Of a DNA stretch of 64,000 bases, positions 53,983-61,294 are shown in pieces (the first letter of the stretch is position 1; every line of letters begins with the position of its first letter). The notes beneath the pieces were generated by a model, which worked only from the letters and a program-made list of their open reading frames with translations, was not told where the DNA came from and ran no database searches. The stretch is from an uncultured Mucilaginibacter sp. (GTDB taxonomy: Bacteria; Bacteroidota; Bacteroidia; Sphingobacteriales; Sphingobacteriaceae): positions 248,001-312,000 of the forward strand of contig CAIPFE010000028.1 of assembly GCA_903864275.1 (NCBI GenBank), given 5' to 3'. A program made the position numbers and the translations under genes.

Positions 53983-54531
53983 ATGCCCGCAAAAGTATTC
54001 ATAGAAACACCCCGCCTGATATTAAGGCAATGGAAAGCCTCTGATCATGAACCTTATATCCAATTGAACCAGGATAGCGAGGTAATGGAGTTTTTCCCTT
54101 CCCTTTTGACAAGAGATGAAAGCCTGGCGCACATAGACAGGTTTACCAAGCACATTGATCAGTATGGCTACGGATTTTTTGCCCTCGAACGAAAAGATAC
54201 CGGGCAGTTTATTGGGTTTACAGGCTTATCTCATCCACGATTCGAAGCGCCCTTTACCCCTTGTGTTGAAATAGGTTGGCGTTTAAGCAAAGCTCACTGG
54301 GGGGAGGGTTTCGCCACCGAGGCGGCTTTAGCCACTCTGGATTTCGGATTCGGCAGCATTGGGCTTGATGAAATCTATGCTTTTACATCTGTTCACAATA
54401 AAAAATCGGAGCAAGTGATGCTAAAGGCCGGGATGTTAAAGCAGGGGGAGTTTGAACACCCGCAGATTGAGGCCGGCCATTTTTTAAAACAGCATGTTTT
54501 GTATAGGATCAGCCGTCCCCCAAAGATTTAA
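53983..54531 (+). CDS. RimJ/RimL-type GNAT acetyltransferase
   Basis: 182 residues. ETPRLILRQWKASDHEPYIQL opens the domain, and EIGWRLSKAHWGEGFATEAALATLDFGF carries the acetyl-CoA pyrophosphate loop (R/Q-x-x-G-x-G/A pattern). This is the ribosomal-protein/alpha-N-acetyltransferase subgroup. The acceptor is unknown. Confidence 0.88.
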   Translation: MPAKVFIETPRLILRQWKASDHEPYIQLNQDSEVMEFFPSLLTRDESLAHIDRFTKHIDQYGYGFFALERKDTGQFIGFTGLSHPRFEAPFTPCVEIGWRLSKAHWGEGFATEAALATLDFGFGSIGLDEIYAFTSVHNKKSEQVMLKAGMLKQGEFEHPQIEAGHFLKQHVLYRISRPPKI

Positions 54532-54621
54532 CCAATAATAAAAAACCTTTGCAATTGTTTGATATATTTGAACCAAAAGATTTGAACCGCTATTTTTAAT
54601 TTTACGACCAGGTTTTAAGTT

Positions 54622-55767
54622 ATGAAAAGGCCAATCCTCATTTTTAACTTTATTATAGCTTTCGCACTTTGTTTTTCATTGTTTGCCTTTAGGTTTGATG
54701 AGCACAAAACCCTCGAAATTGGTGCGAGCGCCCCCGATTTTAGTTTGCCCGGGGTGGATGGCAAAACCTATACCCTAGAGTCATTTAAAGACGCCAAAAT
54801 ACTGGCCGTTGTTTTTATGTGCAACCATTGCCCAACCTCGCAGGCTTACGAAGACAGGGTAATAAAACTTACCAGCGATTATGCGGCCAAAGGTGTAAGC
54901 GTCGTAGCGATCAACCCCAATAACCCTGCTTCATTGCGCTTGGATGAGCTGGGTTACAGCGATGTGGGCGATTCTTACGAGGAAATGAAGATACGCGCTA
55001 AGGACGCACATTTCAATTTCCCTTATCTGTATGATGGCGAAACAGAAATAGCCTCAAATAAATATGGCCCTGTTTGCACCCCACATATTTTCATTTTTGA
55101 CAAAGATCGGAAACTGCGTTATCAAGGCCGGATAGATGATACAGAAAACCCAAAGAAAACGCCTCATAGCGAGGATGCACGCAACGCTATTGATGCTTTG
55201 CTAAGCGCTCAGCCAGTTCCTGTAACAACTACTAAAGTTTTTGGCTGCTCGATAAAATGGGCGGAGAAGAGTGTCTGGATAGATAAAGCTAAAATTCAAT
55301 GGGCAAAGGAGCCCGTGACGCTCGACACCATTGATGCCAAAGGCTTGGCCGAGCTTGTAAAAAACCATTCGGATAAGTTGAGGCTCATTAACGTATGGGC
55401 CACATGGTGTGGGCCATGCGTGGAAGAATTTGCTGATTTTGTCACGATGAACCGGATGTACCGCGACCGTGGTTTCGAATTTGTGAGCATCAGTGCCGAC
55501 GACCCTGATCATAAAGATAAAGCCCTGAAGTTTTTGCAGCGTAACCAGGCATCCGGCCCTAATTATATTTTTAATATTGACGATAAATATAAGCTGATAG
55601 AAGCGATAGACCCTAAATGGGAGGGAGCTTTACCTTATACTATTTTGGTGGAACCCGAAGGCAAAGTTGTTTACGCACACCAGGGAATAATTGATCCCGA
55701 TCAGCTTAAGCTGATTATTTTTAATGACCCGATGATAGGAAGAATTTATAAAGAAGACCCAAAATGA
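54622..55767 (+). CDS. Exported protein with two thioredoxin-fold domains
   Basis: 381 residues with a signal peptide (residues ~1-23). Domain 1 (~31-195) is AhpC/TSA-like with C67-N-H-C70 (CNHCP). Domain 2 (~235-370) is TlpA-like with WCGPC near residues ~262-266. Such pairs usually transfer or maintain disulfides in the periplasm. TATATTTG (54563-54570) matches TAnnTTTG upstream but lacks a good -33. The next gene overlaps by 4 bases (ATGA at 55764). Confidence 0.87.
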   Translation: MKRPILIFNFIIAFALCFSLFAFRFDEHKTLEIGASAPDFSLPGVDGKTYTLESFKDAKILAVVFMCNHCPTSQAYEDRVIKLTSDYAAKGVSVVAINPNNPASLRLDELGYSDVGDSYEEMKIRAKDAHFNFPYLYDGETEIASNKYGPVCTPHIFIFDKDRKLRYQGRIDDTENPKKTPHSEDARNAIDALLSAQPVPVTTTKVFGCSIKWAEKSVWIDKAKIQWAKEPVTLDTIDAKGLAELVKNHSDKLRLINVWATWCGPCVEEFADFVTMNRMYRDRGFEFVSISADDPDHKDKALKFLQRNQASGPNYIFNIDDKYKLIEAIDPKWEGALPYTILVEPEGKVVYAHQGIIDPDQLKLIIFNDPMIGRIYKEDPK

Positions 55768-56117
55768 TCGCAATAACTGAAATCGCACATCGCCTGACAT
55801 CGCTTTGCTCCGAACAAAAATTTGTGGAGGCTTATGCCGAATTGTTTTCGGACCATGTCGAAAGTATCGATCCTATATATAAAAACGAGCCTTTAAAGGG
55901 CTTGGCACATTTGATGGAGAGGGAAAGGCAGTTTCTTTCAACTGCTGAAATTCATGATGTAAAAGTATCAGAAGCTTTATTTGCGGGGAATTATTTTACC
56001 GTGATAATTGCAATGGATTTTACCGTTAAGGGCCAGGAAAGAAAAAGAATGGAAGAAATTGGTGTTTATAAGGTTGAATACGGGAAGATAATAAGCCAGC
56101 AGTTTTTTATTGGTTGA
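55764..56117 (+). CDS. NTF2-like (SnoaL-fold) protein
   Basis: 117 residues of the cone-shaped NTF2 fold (YAELFSDHVESIDPIY, LEGNYFTVIIAMDFTVKG). The SnoaL family includes ketosteroid-isomerase-like enzymes and many binding proteins. Overlap of 4 bases with the thioredoxin gene indicates a shared transcript and possibly coupled translation; the joint role is unknown. Confidence 0.8.
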   Translation: MIAITEIAHRLTSLCSEQKFVEAYAELFSDHVESIDPIYKNEPLKGLAHLMERERQFLSTAEIHDVKVSEALFAGNYFTVIIAMDFTVKGQERKRMEEIGVYKVEYGKIISQQFFIG

Positions 56118-56122
56118 TTTTT

Positions 56123-56162
56123 TGGTGATTTCACCGATTATTGGATGATTTCACCGATTATT
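56123..56162. repeat. TTCACCGATTATT words (as at 5651)
   Basis: Two tandem copies of GATTTCACCGATTATT, the same word seen after the ferredoxin gene 50 kb away. Confidence 0.7.
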
Positions 56163-56171
56163 ATTGAATGA

Positions 56172-56189
56172 TCCCGATAGCTATCGGGA
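56172..56189. repeat. Palindrome TCCCGATAGCTATCGGGA, copy 3
   Basis: Exact copy. It lies 42 bases upstream of the start codon at 56231 and lies in the same frame, which makes a longer open frame appear from 56168. Confidence 0.85.
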
Positions 56190-56230
56190 CACCTATTATC
56201 TTTGCTATTGAAAATATATCCTATCATAAC

Positions 56231-57115
56231 ATGCGATCTTTCTTTTTTTCAATATGCTTTTTTGGGATAATACTGTTTGCTTGTACAAACTCATCCGCGC
56301 AGGATATTCGTGGTGCGGTTTCATTTCATATTTATTCAATACATACCTCATTCCCTGATACTGCCCGTGCAAAAGGGCATCTGTATGACAATAAACTTTA
56401 TACCCCCGGTGAACATTACCGCGACAGCACGGTATTGATCATCGCACCCAAAAATCTTGATGCGAAAAAAAAAGTTGATCTTGTTTTTTGGTTCCACGGC
56501 TGGGGAAATCATGTCGACAGCGCAGCGGTCAGGTACGAGCTAACCAAACAATTTATTGCGTCTAAACGCAATGCGGTATTGGTTTTGGCCGAAACGGCTT
56601 ATAATGCGCCCGACAGTTATGGCGGAAAGCTGGAAAACCCAGGCGACTTTAAAGCCCTCGTCACTGATGTGTTAAATGGATTAAGAGCGCAAAAAATTAT
56701 CCCGGAAAATTGCAGCTACGGACATATTTTGCTCGGCGGGCATAGTGGCGCATACCGCGTAATGGCCCGGATCATTAAAAACGGCCAGCTGCCCATTGAT
56801 GAGGCCATGCTTTTTGATGCGCTGTACGCCGAAACCGATATATTTATGGATTGGATAAAGGCCGATCCGCAACATCGGTTTATCCATTTATTTACTGACC
56901 ACGGCGGTACTTTTGACGAGAGCAAGGCTATGGTTAAATTGGTGGACGAGGCGCATATCAACAACTTTGAAGTTGAAGAAACAGCGCTTGAGCCGGCTCA
57001 GCTTCGCACGTATCCGATTATTTTTGTCCACAGCCTAAAACAGCATAATGATATTGTTAACCCTGATAATTTCAGGCTGATGCTGGAGAATTCGCCGTTT
57101 TTAAAAAAATTGTAG
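56231..57115 (+). CDS. Alpha/beta-hydrolase-like lipoprotein
   Basis: 294 residues from the ATG at 56231. The N-terminus MRSFFFSICFFGIILFAC is a lipoprotein signal with Cys at ~18. FWFHGWG near residue ~78 resembles an oxyanion-hole loop and LGGHSGAYRV carries a Ser nucleophile elbow (Ser ~171). It resembles peptidase/esterase-type hydrolases; the substrate is unknown. The longer open frame from 56168 is encoded by the palindrome and is rejected. Confidence 0.75.
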   Translation: MRSFFFSICFFGIILFACTNSSAQDIRGAVSFHIYSIHTSFPDTARAKGHLYDNKLYTPGEHYRDSTVLIIAPKNLDAKKKVDLVFWFHGWGNHVDSAAVRYELTKQFIASKRNAVLVLAETAYNAPDSYGGKLENPGDFKALVTDVLNGLRAQKIIPENCSYGHILLGGHSGAYRVMARIIKNGQLPIDEAMLFDALYAETDIFMDWIKADPQHRFIHLFTDHGGTFDESKAMVKLVDEAHINNFEVEETALEPAQLRTYPIIFVHSLKQHNDIVNPDNFRLMLENSPFLKKL

Positions 57116-57130
57116 AGGCGCGATACTTTC

Positions 57131-57213
57131 AGACTTACGAAGTTTTTAAACGGCAGAGCCCTCAACGAGGCCTATAAAAAACAAATTTACGACGAGTTAA
57201 ACTTCGTAAGTCT
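57131..57213 (+). repeat. ~82-bp inverted-terminus element, copy B
   Basis: 83 bp with perfect 15-bp terminal inverted repeats (AGACTTACGAAGTTT / AAACTTCGTAAGTCT). The plus-strand reading RLTKFLNGRALNEAYKKQ continues to ELNFVSLI and a stop. It fills the convergent gap to the DUF5020 gene. Confidence 0.85.
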
Positions 57214-57220
57214 CATTTAA

Positions 57221-57958
57221 TCAAAATTTCACCCTCGCAGCAATTGTTGGATACGTCTCAAAAAGATTTTCAGTCGTGATCACATGATAATATAAAATGA
57301 TCTTTGACCCCACCGACAAGCTTTTACGTATTTTGAACCACACCTGCGGCTCGCCGAAAAAGGAAACAGTTTTTCCTTTCAAATTATTTGTAAGGCCATC
57401 GCCTGTATTTTTGTTTAACGTGTAAAGTTCAAAATCGCCATCAAATTCCACTTTATAATTCCAGAAGCCTTTCCCCCAATAAAAAGATAACATTACATCA
57501 TTACTTGGCTTTGGCAGCATATTATAAGTATAGTATACAGCGGTACTGAAATAAGCGCCTTTCCATTGAAATGAATAGGACGGCCCTAATGAGAGGCCGT
57601 TGTAAATATAATAGCTGTATTGCTTCGGCTCCGTCACACCCAGCCCGCCGCTGTATTGCAGGCTTAAATAGATCTTTGGCTTCCAAAACCTGAATGTTTG
57701 CGAGGTTTGAATAAAAGCCTTCCCAATATTATTATTTGCGCCCTGAAGGTCATCTTCCACTTTTAAAAAGAAAGCCCCAGGCTTTATAAATGACGAGGTA
57801 TCGTTTTGCGATTTAAAATATTCAAAATAAAGGGTCGGAAAATTTTGAGAATTATGGGCGGGATCGATGGTGTGCCTGAGATCATAGTGCAGCTGCAGGT
57901 TCTGTGGAAATAATTTGTCCGAAGAAATGGTCAGCAAAAACAGCAACGCGTATTTCAT
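57221..57958 (-). CDS. DUF5020-type outer-membrane protein
   Basis: 245 residues with a signal peptide ending near LFPQ (residue ~19). It has alternating beta-strand patterns throughout and ends in aromatic-rich TIAARVKF, as expected for an outer-membrane barrel related to Tsx-like nucleoside channels (DUF5020). Substrate specificity is unknown. It converges on the esterase-like gene, with the ~82-bp element copy B between them. Confidence 0.78.
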   Translation of the reverse strand: MKYALLFLLTISSDKLFPQNLQLHYDLRHTIDPAHNSQNFPTLYFEYFKSQNDTSSFIKPGAFFLKVEDDLQGANNNIGKAFIQTSQTFRFWKPKIYLSLQYSGGLGVTEPKQYSYYIYNGLSLGPSYSFQWKGAYFSTAVYYTYNMLPKPSNDVMLSFYWGKGFWNYKVEFDGDFELYTLNKNTGDGLTNNLKGKTVSFFGEPQVWFKIRKSLSVGSKIILYYHVITTENLFETYPTIAARVKF

Positions 57959-58103
57959 GATTTATTTTTTTTGATTGTTAAAAACATCGCCTTTGTGGCT
58001 TATTTGTAAATATCTTTGAAGGGACGATGGCAGGGCGTAATTGCAGCGGAAACCTTGCGTAATTCTACAGTTTAAAATGTATGTTATTGCATAACAGTGT
58101 TTT

Positions 58104-59270
58104 ATGGACGATCTGGACTTTTTGGTATTTACCCATTTATTTAAAGAAGCGTATGAAAAATGCTTTGGGCATGCCATAAAAAATCCGATGACAGAAACCG
58201 AAAGCAAAATATTCTGCAACAAAATATTGGAGAGAACCGGCTTATCCATTGGCTGGAAAAGTGTCAAGAACTATTCTTTTGTTATTACAGATGCGACTTC
58301 CGGGAAACAGGAAAACCCTTCTGTGGCAACACTCGACACGCTGGCCCGTTATGTTTTAGACGCACCTTATACTACTGAAATTCAAAGGAAGGACAACGAA
58401 AGCCATTACCCTTACTGGTTTTTATACCGGGAAAAGTTTCCGAAGCCCACCAATAAACAAGCGCATTTTAAATGGGTATTGGGCTTCGGGGTAATTGTGG
58501 CAGGCATTGTCATTATTATTATTTCCATCATTTATTTTAAGTTTATTGTTACTCCAAAATCCAGTCAATTCACTGATGACTTTACACATACAGATGAAAC
58601 TTCGATAGCTAATAATGGTTGGTTGATCAGATCAAAAGATACAAGCTATTGGAAAAGGCGCGGTGAAACGCCGGGCCAGCTTACTTTATTCACTTTGAAA
58701 GGGGATAACTGGCCCGACCCAACCTGGAAACCCAATATTAAAAATCTATTGCTTCGACAGGTAACCTCGGATTGCTTCACAGCCGAGGTGCACATAAAAA
58801 ATTTTATACCTCAACAAGAATGGCAGCAGGCGGGTATATTGTTGCTGGAGGATACCGGCTTTACCGGGAAAAGTATCCGGATGTCGTTGGCGTTTAATGA
58901 TAACTTCGGCGGCAATAAAATGCCAAGCGAGATTTATGTGCAGGTTATTACTGCCTTAGGCAACGGTTTTGGTAAACCTGAAGAGTTAGCACATAAACCG
59001 CTTTTTTCCCCTGATTCTATCAGGATTAACCCGCAACAAATGAAAAACCTGCAAAACTCCGCGCTCCGGATCGAAAAACATGGGAATAAATTCAGGTTTC
59101 TTTATTCGGGCGGTATAAATGACAACGGCGCCTTTAGAGAAGTAGTTACCCGGGAGTTTGATATGAAACCCAGGTATATAGGCATTTTCGCCATAAAAGG
59201 GTTTACCAATTCGGATAATGTGCCTGTAAGGTTCAAGTTCTTTAGGATAACAAACGATGCCTGTGAATAG
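58104..59270 (+). CDS. Transmembrane protein with N-terminal HTH-like region and periplasmic DUF1349-like domain
   Basis: 388 residues. The cytoplasmic N-terminus (~1-110) contains ENPSVATLDTLARYVL, a helix-turn-helix-like pattern seen in Bacteroidota regulatory and signalling proteins. One membrane helix lies near residues ~128-150. The extracytoplasmic part (~165-388) resembles the DUF1349 concanavalin-like fold (DTSYWKRRGETPGQLTLF, QQAGILLLEDTGFTGKSIRM). One-component surface-to-DNA signalling is an attractive inference. It is divergent from the DUF5020 gene. Confidence 0.72.
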   Translation: MDDLDFLVFTHLFKEAYEKCFGHAIKNPMTETESKIFCNKILERTGLSIGWKSVKNYSFVITDATSGKQENPSVATLDTLARYVLDAPYTTEIQRKDNESHYPYWFLYREKFPKPTNKQAHFKWVLGFGVIVAGIVIIIISIIYFKFIVTPKSSQFTDDFTHTDETSIANNGWLIRSKDTSYWKRRGETPGQLTLFTLKGDNWPDPTWKPNIKNLLLRQVTSDCFTAEVHIKNFIPQQEWQQAGILLLEDTGFTGKSIRMSLAFNDNFGGNKMPSEIYVQVITALGNGFGKPEELAHKPLFSPDSIRINPQQMKNLQNSALRIEKHGNKFRFLYSGGINDNGAFREVVTREFDMKPRYIGIFAIKGFTNSDNVPVRFKFFRITNDACE

Positions 59271-59424
59271 TGAGCTTCTTGTCGCCGGGGATTACGTGGC
59301 TTACACCAACCTCGCCCGCGCAAAAATCACGTAGTTTTACGTATCAATTACGGTGGAAACACGATGGCGGCGACAATAGTTTTGATTTAATTTTACGTCA
59401 CCCGGGAAATTAAATACTATTGAG

Positions 59425-59718
59425 ATGGCTGTACGTATAATTTGCATCAAGAAAGATGAAGGGAAATATGAGAACCCCTATATGGCAATTGACTATTTTG
59501 AATGGATCAATGAGCGGATAAACGTAAAAGGAATAACCGATAGAGCGAAAATTCATGATTGGATAAAAGAAGAGGAGGGTGACGCTTATATTATCGATGA
59601 AAATGGGAATAAAATCCGCCTGATCCCCGCGGTGAGCCCGCAGGGTCACAAATATGTTAAAACCGTGAGTGACGAAACTGCAACGGATTGTCTTTTGCTT
59701 TTGCCTTTGTGCGATTGA
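59425..59718 (+). CDS. DUF3892-type small protein
   Basis: 97 residues. It starts MAVRIICIKKDEGKYENPYM and ends with the conserved YVKTVSDETATDCLLLLPLC pattern of DUF3892. Function unknown; members are often encoded beside helicases or phage genes, which are not seen here. Confidence 0.75.
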   Translation: MAVRIICIKKDEGKYENPYMAIDYFEWINERINVKGITDRAKIHDWIKEEEGDAYIIDENGNKIRLIPAVSPQGHKYVKTVSDETATDCLLLLPLCD

Positions 59719-59735
59719 TTTGGAGAAAAGTTTGC

Positions 59736-59788
59736 AGTCCTCAGTTTGCAATAAATAATGCTAAACTGCCAATTGCAAACTGAGGACT
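59736..59788. terminator. 16-bp perfect inverted repeat between DUF3892 and CYTH genes
   Basis: AGTCCTCAGTTTGCAA (59736-59751) is exactly mirrored at 59773-59788, with a 21-base loop. The right arm touches the stop of the CYTH gene. Confidence 0.65.
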
Positions 59789-60255
59789 CACCACTTTTTA
59801 AAGGGATGTATCGAAAGATTTGAATTATAATATCTCGCATCATCGCTCACTTCCATAGTTAACCAGCCAGGTTTTTTAAATTCTTCCGTTTCGTTTTTCA
59901 ATTCGATCTCTGCCATAATCAGCCCTTCATTATCGCCCAAAAACTTATCTACTTCCCATAATTTGCCGGCAAAGTCAATACGGTAACGTATTTTTTCCAC
60001 TTCTGACAGGGCAAAACCATCTAACAGTTCGTTGCCATCCGCAACAGGTATTTTATATTCGTATTCTTTACGTGTAATGCCGGAAGTCGCACCTTTAATA
60101 GTGATGAAGCCTTGCTGATCAGTAACCCTCACCCTGATTGTCCTCCGGTCGTCATTCAATAAATATCCCTGCCTGTAATGTGTTCCGGCCGGTTTTATTA
60201 CTTGGCGCCATTTTTCATGGTCAACCAAAAACTTTCGCTCTATTTCAAGGCCCAT
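59788..60255 (-). CDS. CYTH-domain protein (triphosphatase family)
   Basis: 155 residues with the ExExK signature as EIERKFLVD at residues 4-12, and later arginine/lysine-rich strands (RTIRVRVTD, RKEYEYKIP). CYTH enzymes hydrolyse inorganic triphosphate, thiamine triphosphate or make cAMP. The CHAD gene lies 16 bases upstream in the same direction, so the two form a small operon. Confidence 0.9.
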   Translation of the reverse strand: MGLEIERKFLVDHEKWRQVIKPAGTHYRQGYLLNDDRRTIRVRVTDQQGFITIKGATSGITRKEYEYKIPVADGNELLDGFALSEVEKIRYRIDFAGKLWEVDKFLGDNEGLIMAEIELKNETEEFKKPGWLTMEVSDDARYYNSNLSIHPFKKW

Positions 60256-60271
60256 TCAGTAATGAATTTAT

Positions 60272-61063
60272 TCAAATTTTGGGATCCGCTGTCTCAACTG
60301 TTGTCGCTTTGTTCAAAAAATCATCAGCCAGCGAAGTAATGGTGTGTTTTATACCGGCATTTTTCCGGTTTATTTTAGCTACAATGGGTTTGTCATCCAA
60401 TTCGGGCGATGAAAACAATTGGGCGGCAACAACATTATCATGCCATTTGCCAATGGTATCCTGCAGTTTGTCGAGGTACTTGGTGTTGAAAGATAAGGAG
60501 CCATTAAGGGCTTTTTCAGCCAATTTATGATTGTAAACTAATATTTTTATCAGTTTGCGGCTGGTGTGCATATCTTCAGTAAAGCCCGATACTGCCAGGT
60601 TGGTGGAAATTTGCTGCAGCTGATTTTTATAATAATCAGCTATCGAATGGTTCTGAACGCCGGGAAGCTGCTTTATAAGATGCTTGTAGACATCCCTTAT
60701 ATTTTTGGTAAACTTTTTGCCGCTATCACGAAATTCAATGGTGCCCTCATCGATTATTCTTTGCTGGCCCGATTCAAAGGCTTCATTTTTAAGATGGTAA
60801 AGTTCACCCAGCTGCAGGTTGATGTGTGCTTCGCGAATGAGCCCTGCGGTTTTAAATATTTTCCTTACCGGCTTAAATCCCTTCAATAAGCCGGGCTGTT
60901 TTGAAGTGTCCTCAAAAAAACTCAGCATTGCCCTCAGTTTTTTTATTTGCACCCTAAACCTGTGCAATGCCTCCTGGTCGCCCGTTTCTATGAAGCTTTT
61001 TAAATGCAGGTTCATTTCCTTCCATTCTTTCTCAAGGTATTTAGCTTCTTCTTTTTTCTTCAT
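60272..61063 (-). CDS. CHAD-domain protein
   Basis: 263 residues, helical and basic, with the histidine/lysine-rich pattern of CHAD domains (FRVQIKKLRAMLSFF, SRKLIKILVYNHKLAEKAL, LQDTIGKWHDN). CHAD proteins bind polyphosphate, and in many genomes CHAD and CYTH are fused or adjacent. Together with the Ppx/GppA gene at 9555 the window hints at polyphosphate metabolism, although the genes are 50 kb apart. Confidence 0.9.
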   Translation of the reverse strand: MKKKEEAKYLEKEWKEMNLHLKSFIETGDQEALHRFRVQIKKLRAMLSFFEDTSKQPGLLKGFKPVRKIFKTAGLIREAHINLQLGELYHLKNEAFESGQQRIIDEGTIEFRDSGKKFTKNIRDVYKHLIKQLPGVQNHSIADYYKNQLQQISTNLAVSGFTEDMHTSRKLIKILVYNHKLAEKALNGSLSFNTKYLDKLQDTIGKWHDNVVAAQLFSSPELDDKPIVAKINRKNAGIKHTITSLADDFLNKATTVETADPKI

Positions 61064-61294
61064 GACGGGGCATATTGTTAAACTTTTCAGCCGTGGTTCA
61101 ATCGGGTAAAGGATTGTTTTTACTTTTCGCTAAACCCAATACCTCAGAACCAAAACCGTACGGGATTATAAATATAGGAAATGTTTTCGTGATTGACGAC
61201 TAAGTAAAAATATTGTTAAAGGAATAATGCAGGCACAGTCATGTGGGCTTAAATGAATATATTAGCCGCCTTTGATTAACGCTAAAATATCCGG
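61064..61294. other. 231-bp divergent gap
   Basis: It lies between the CHAD gene and the macroglobulin-like gene. No gene, repeat or clear promoter is seen. Confidence 0.5.

Noticed and set aside
56168..56230. Longer N-terminus of the esterase-like lipoprotein
   Set aside because: It is encoded by the TCCCGATAGCTATCGGGA palindrome; the ATG at 56231 gives a clean lipoprotein signal.
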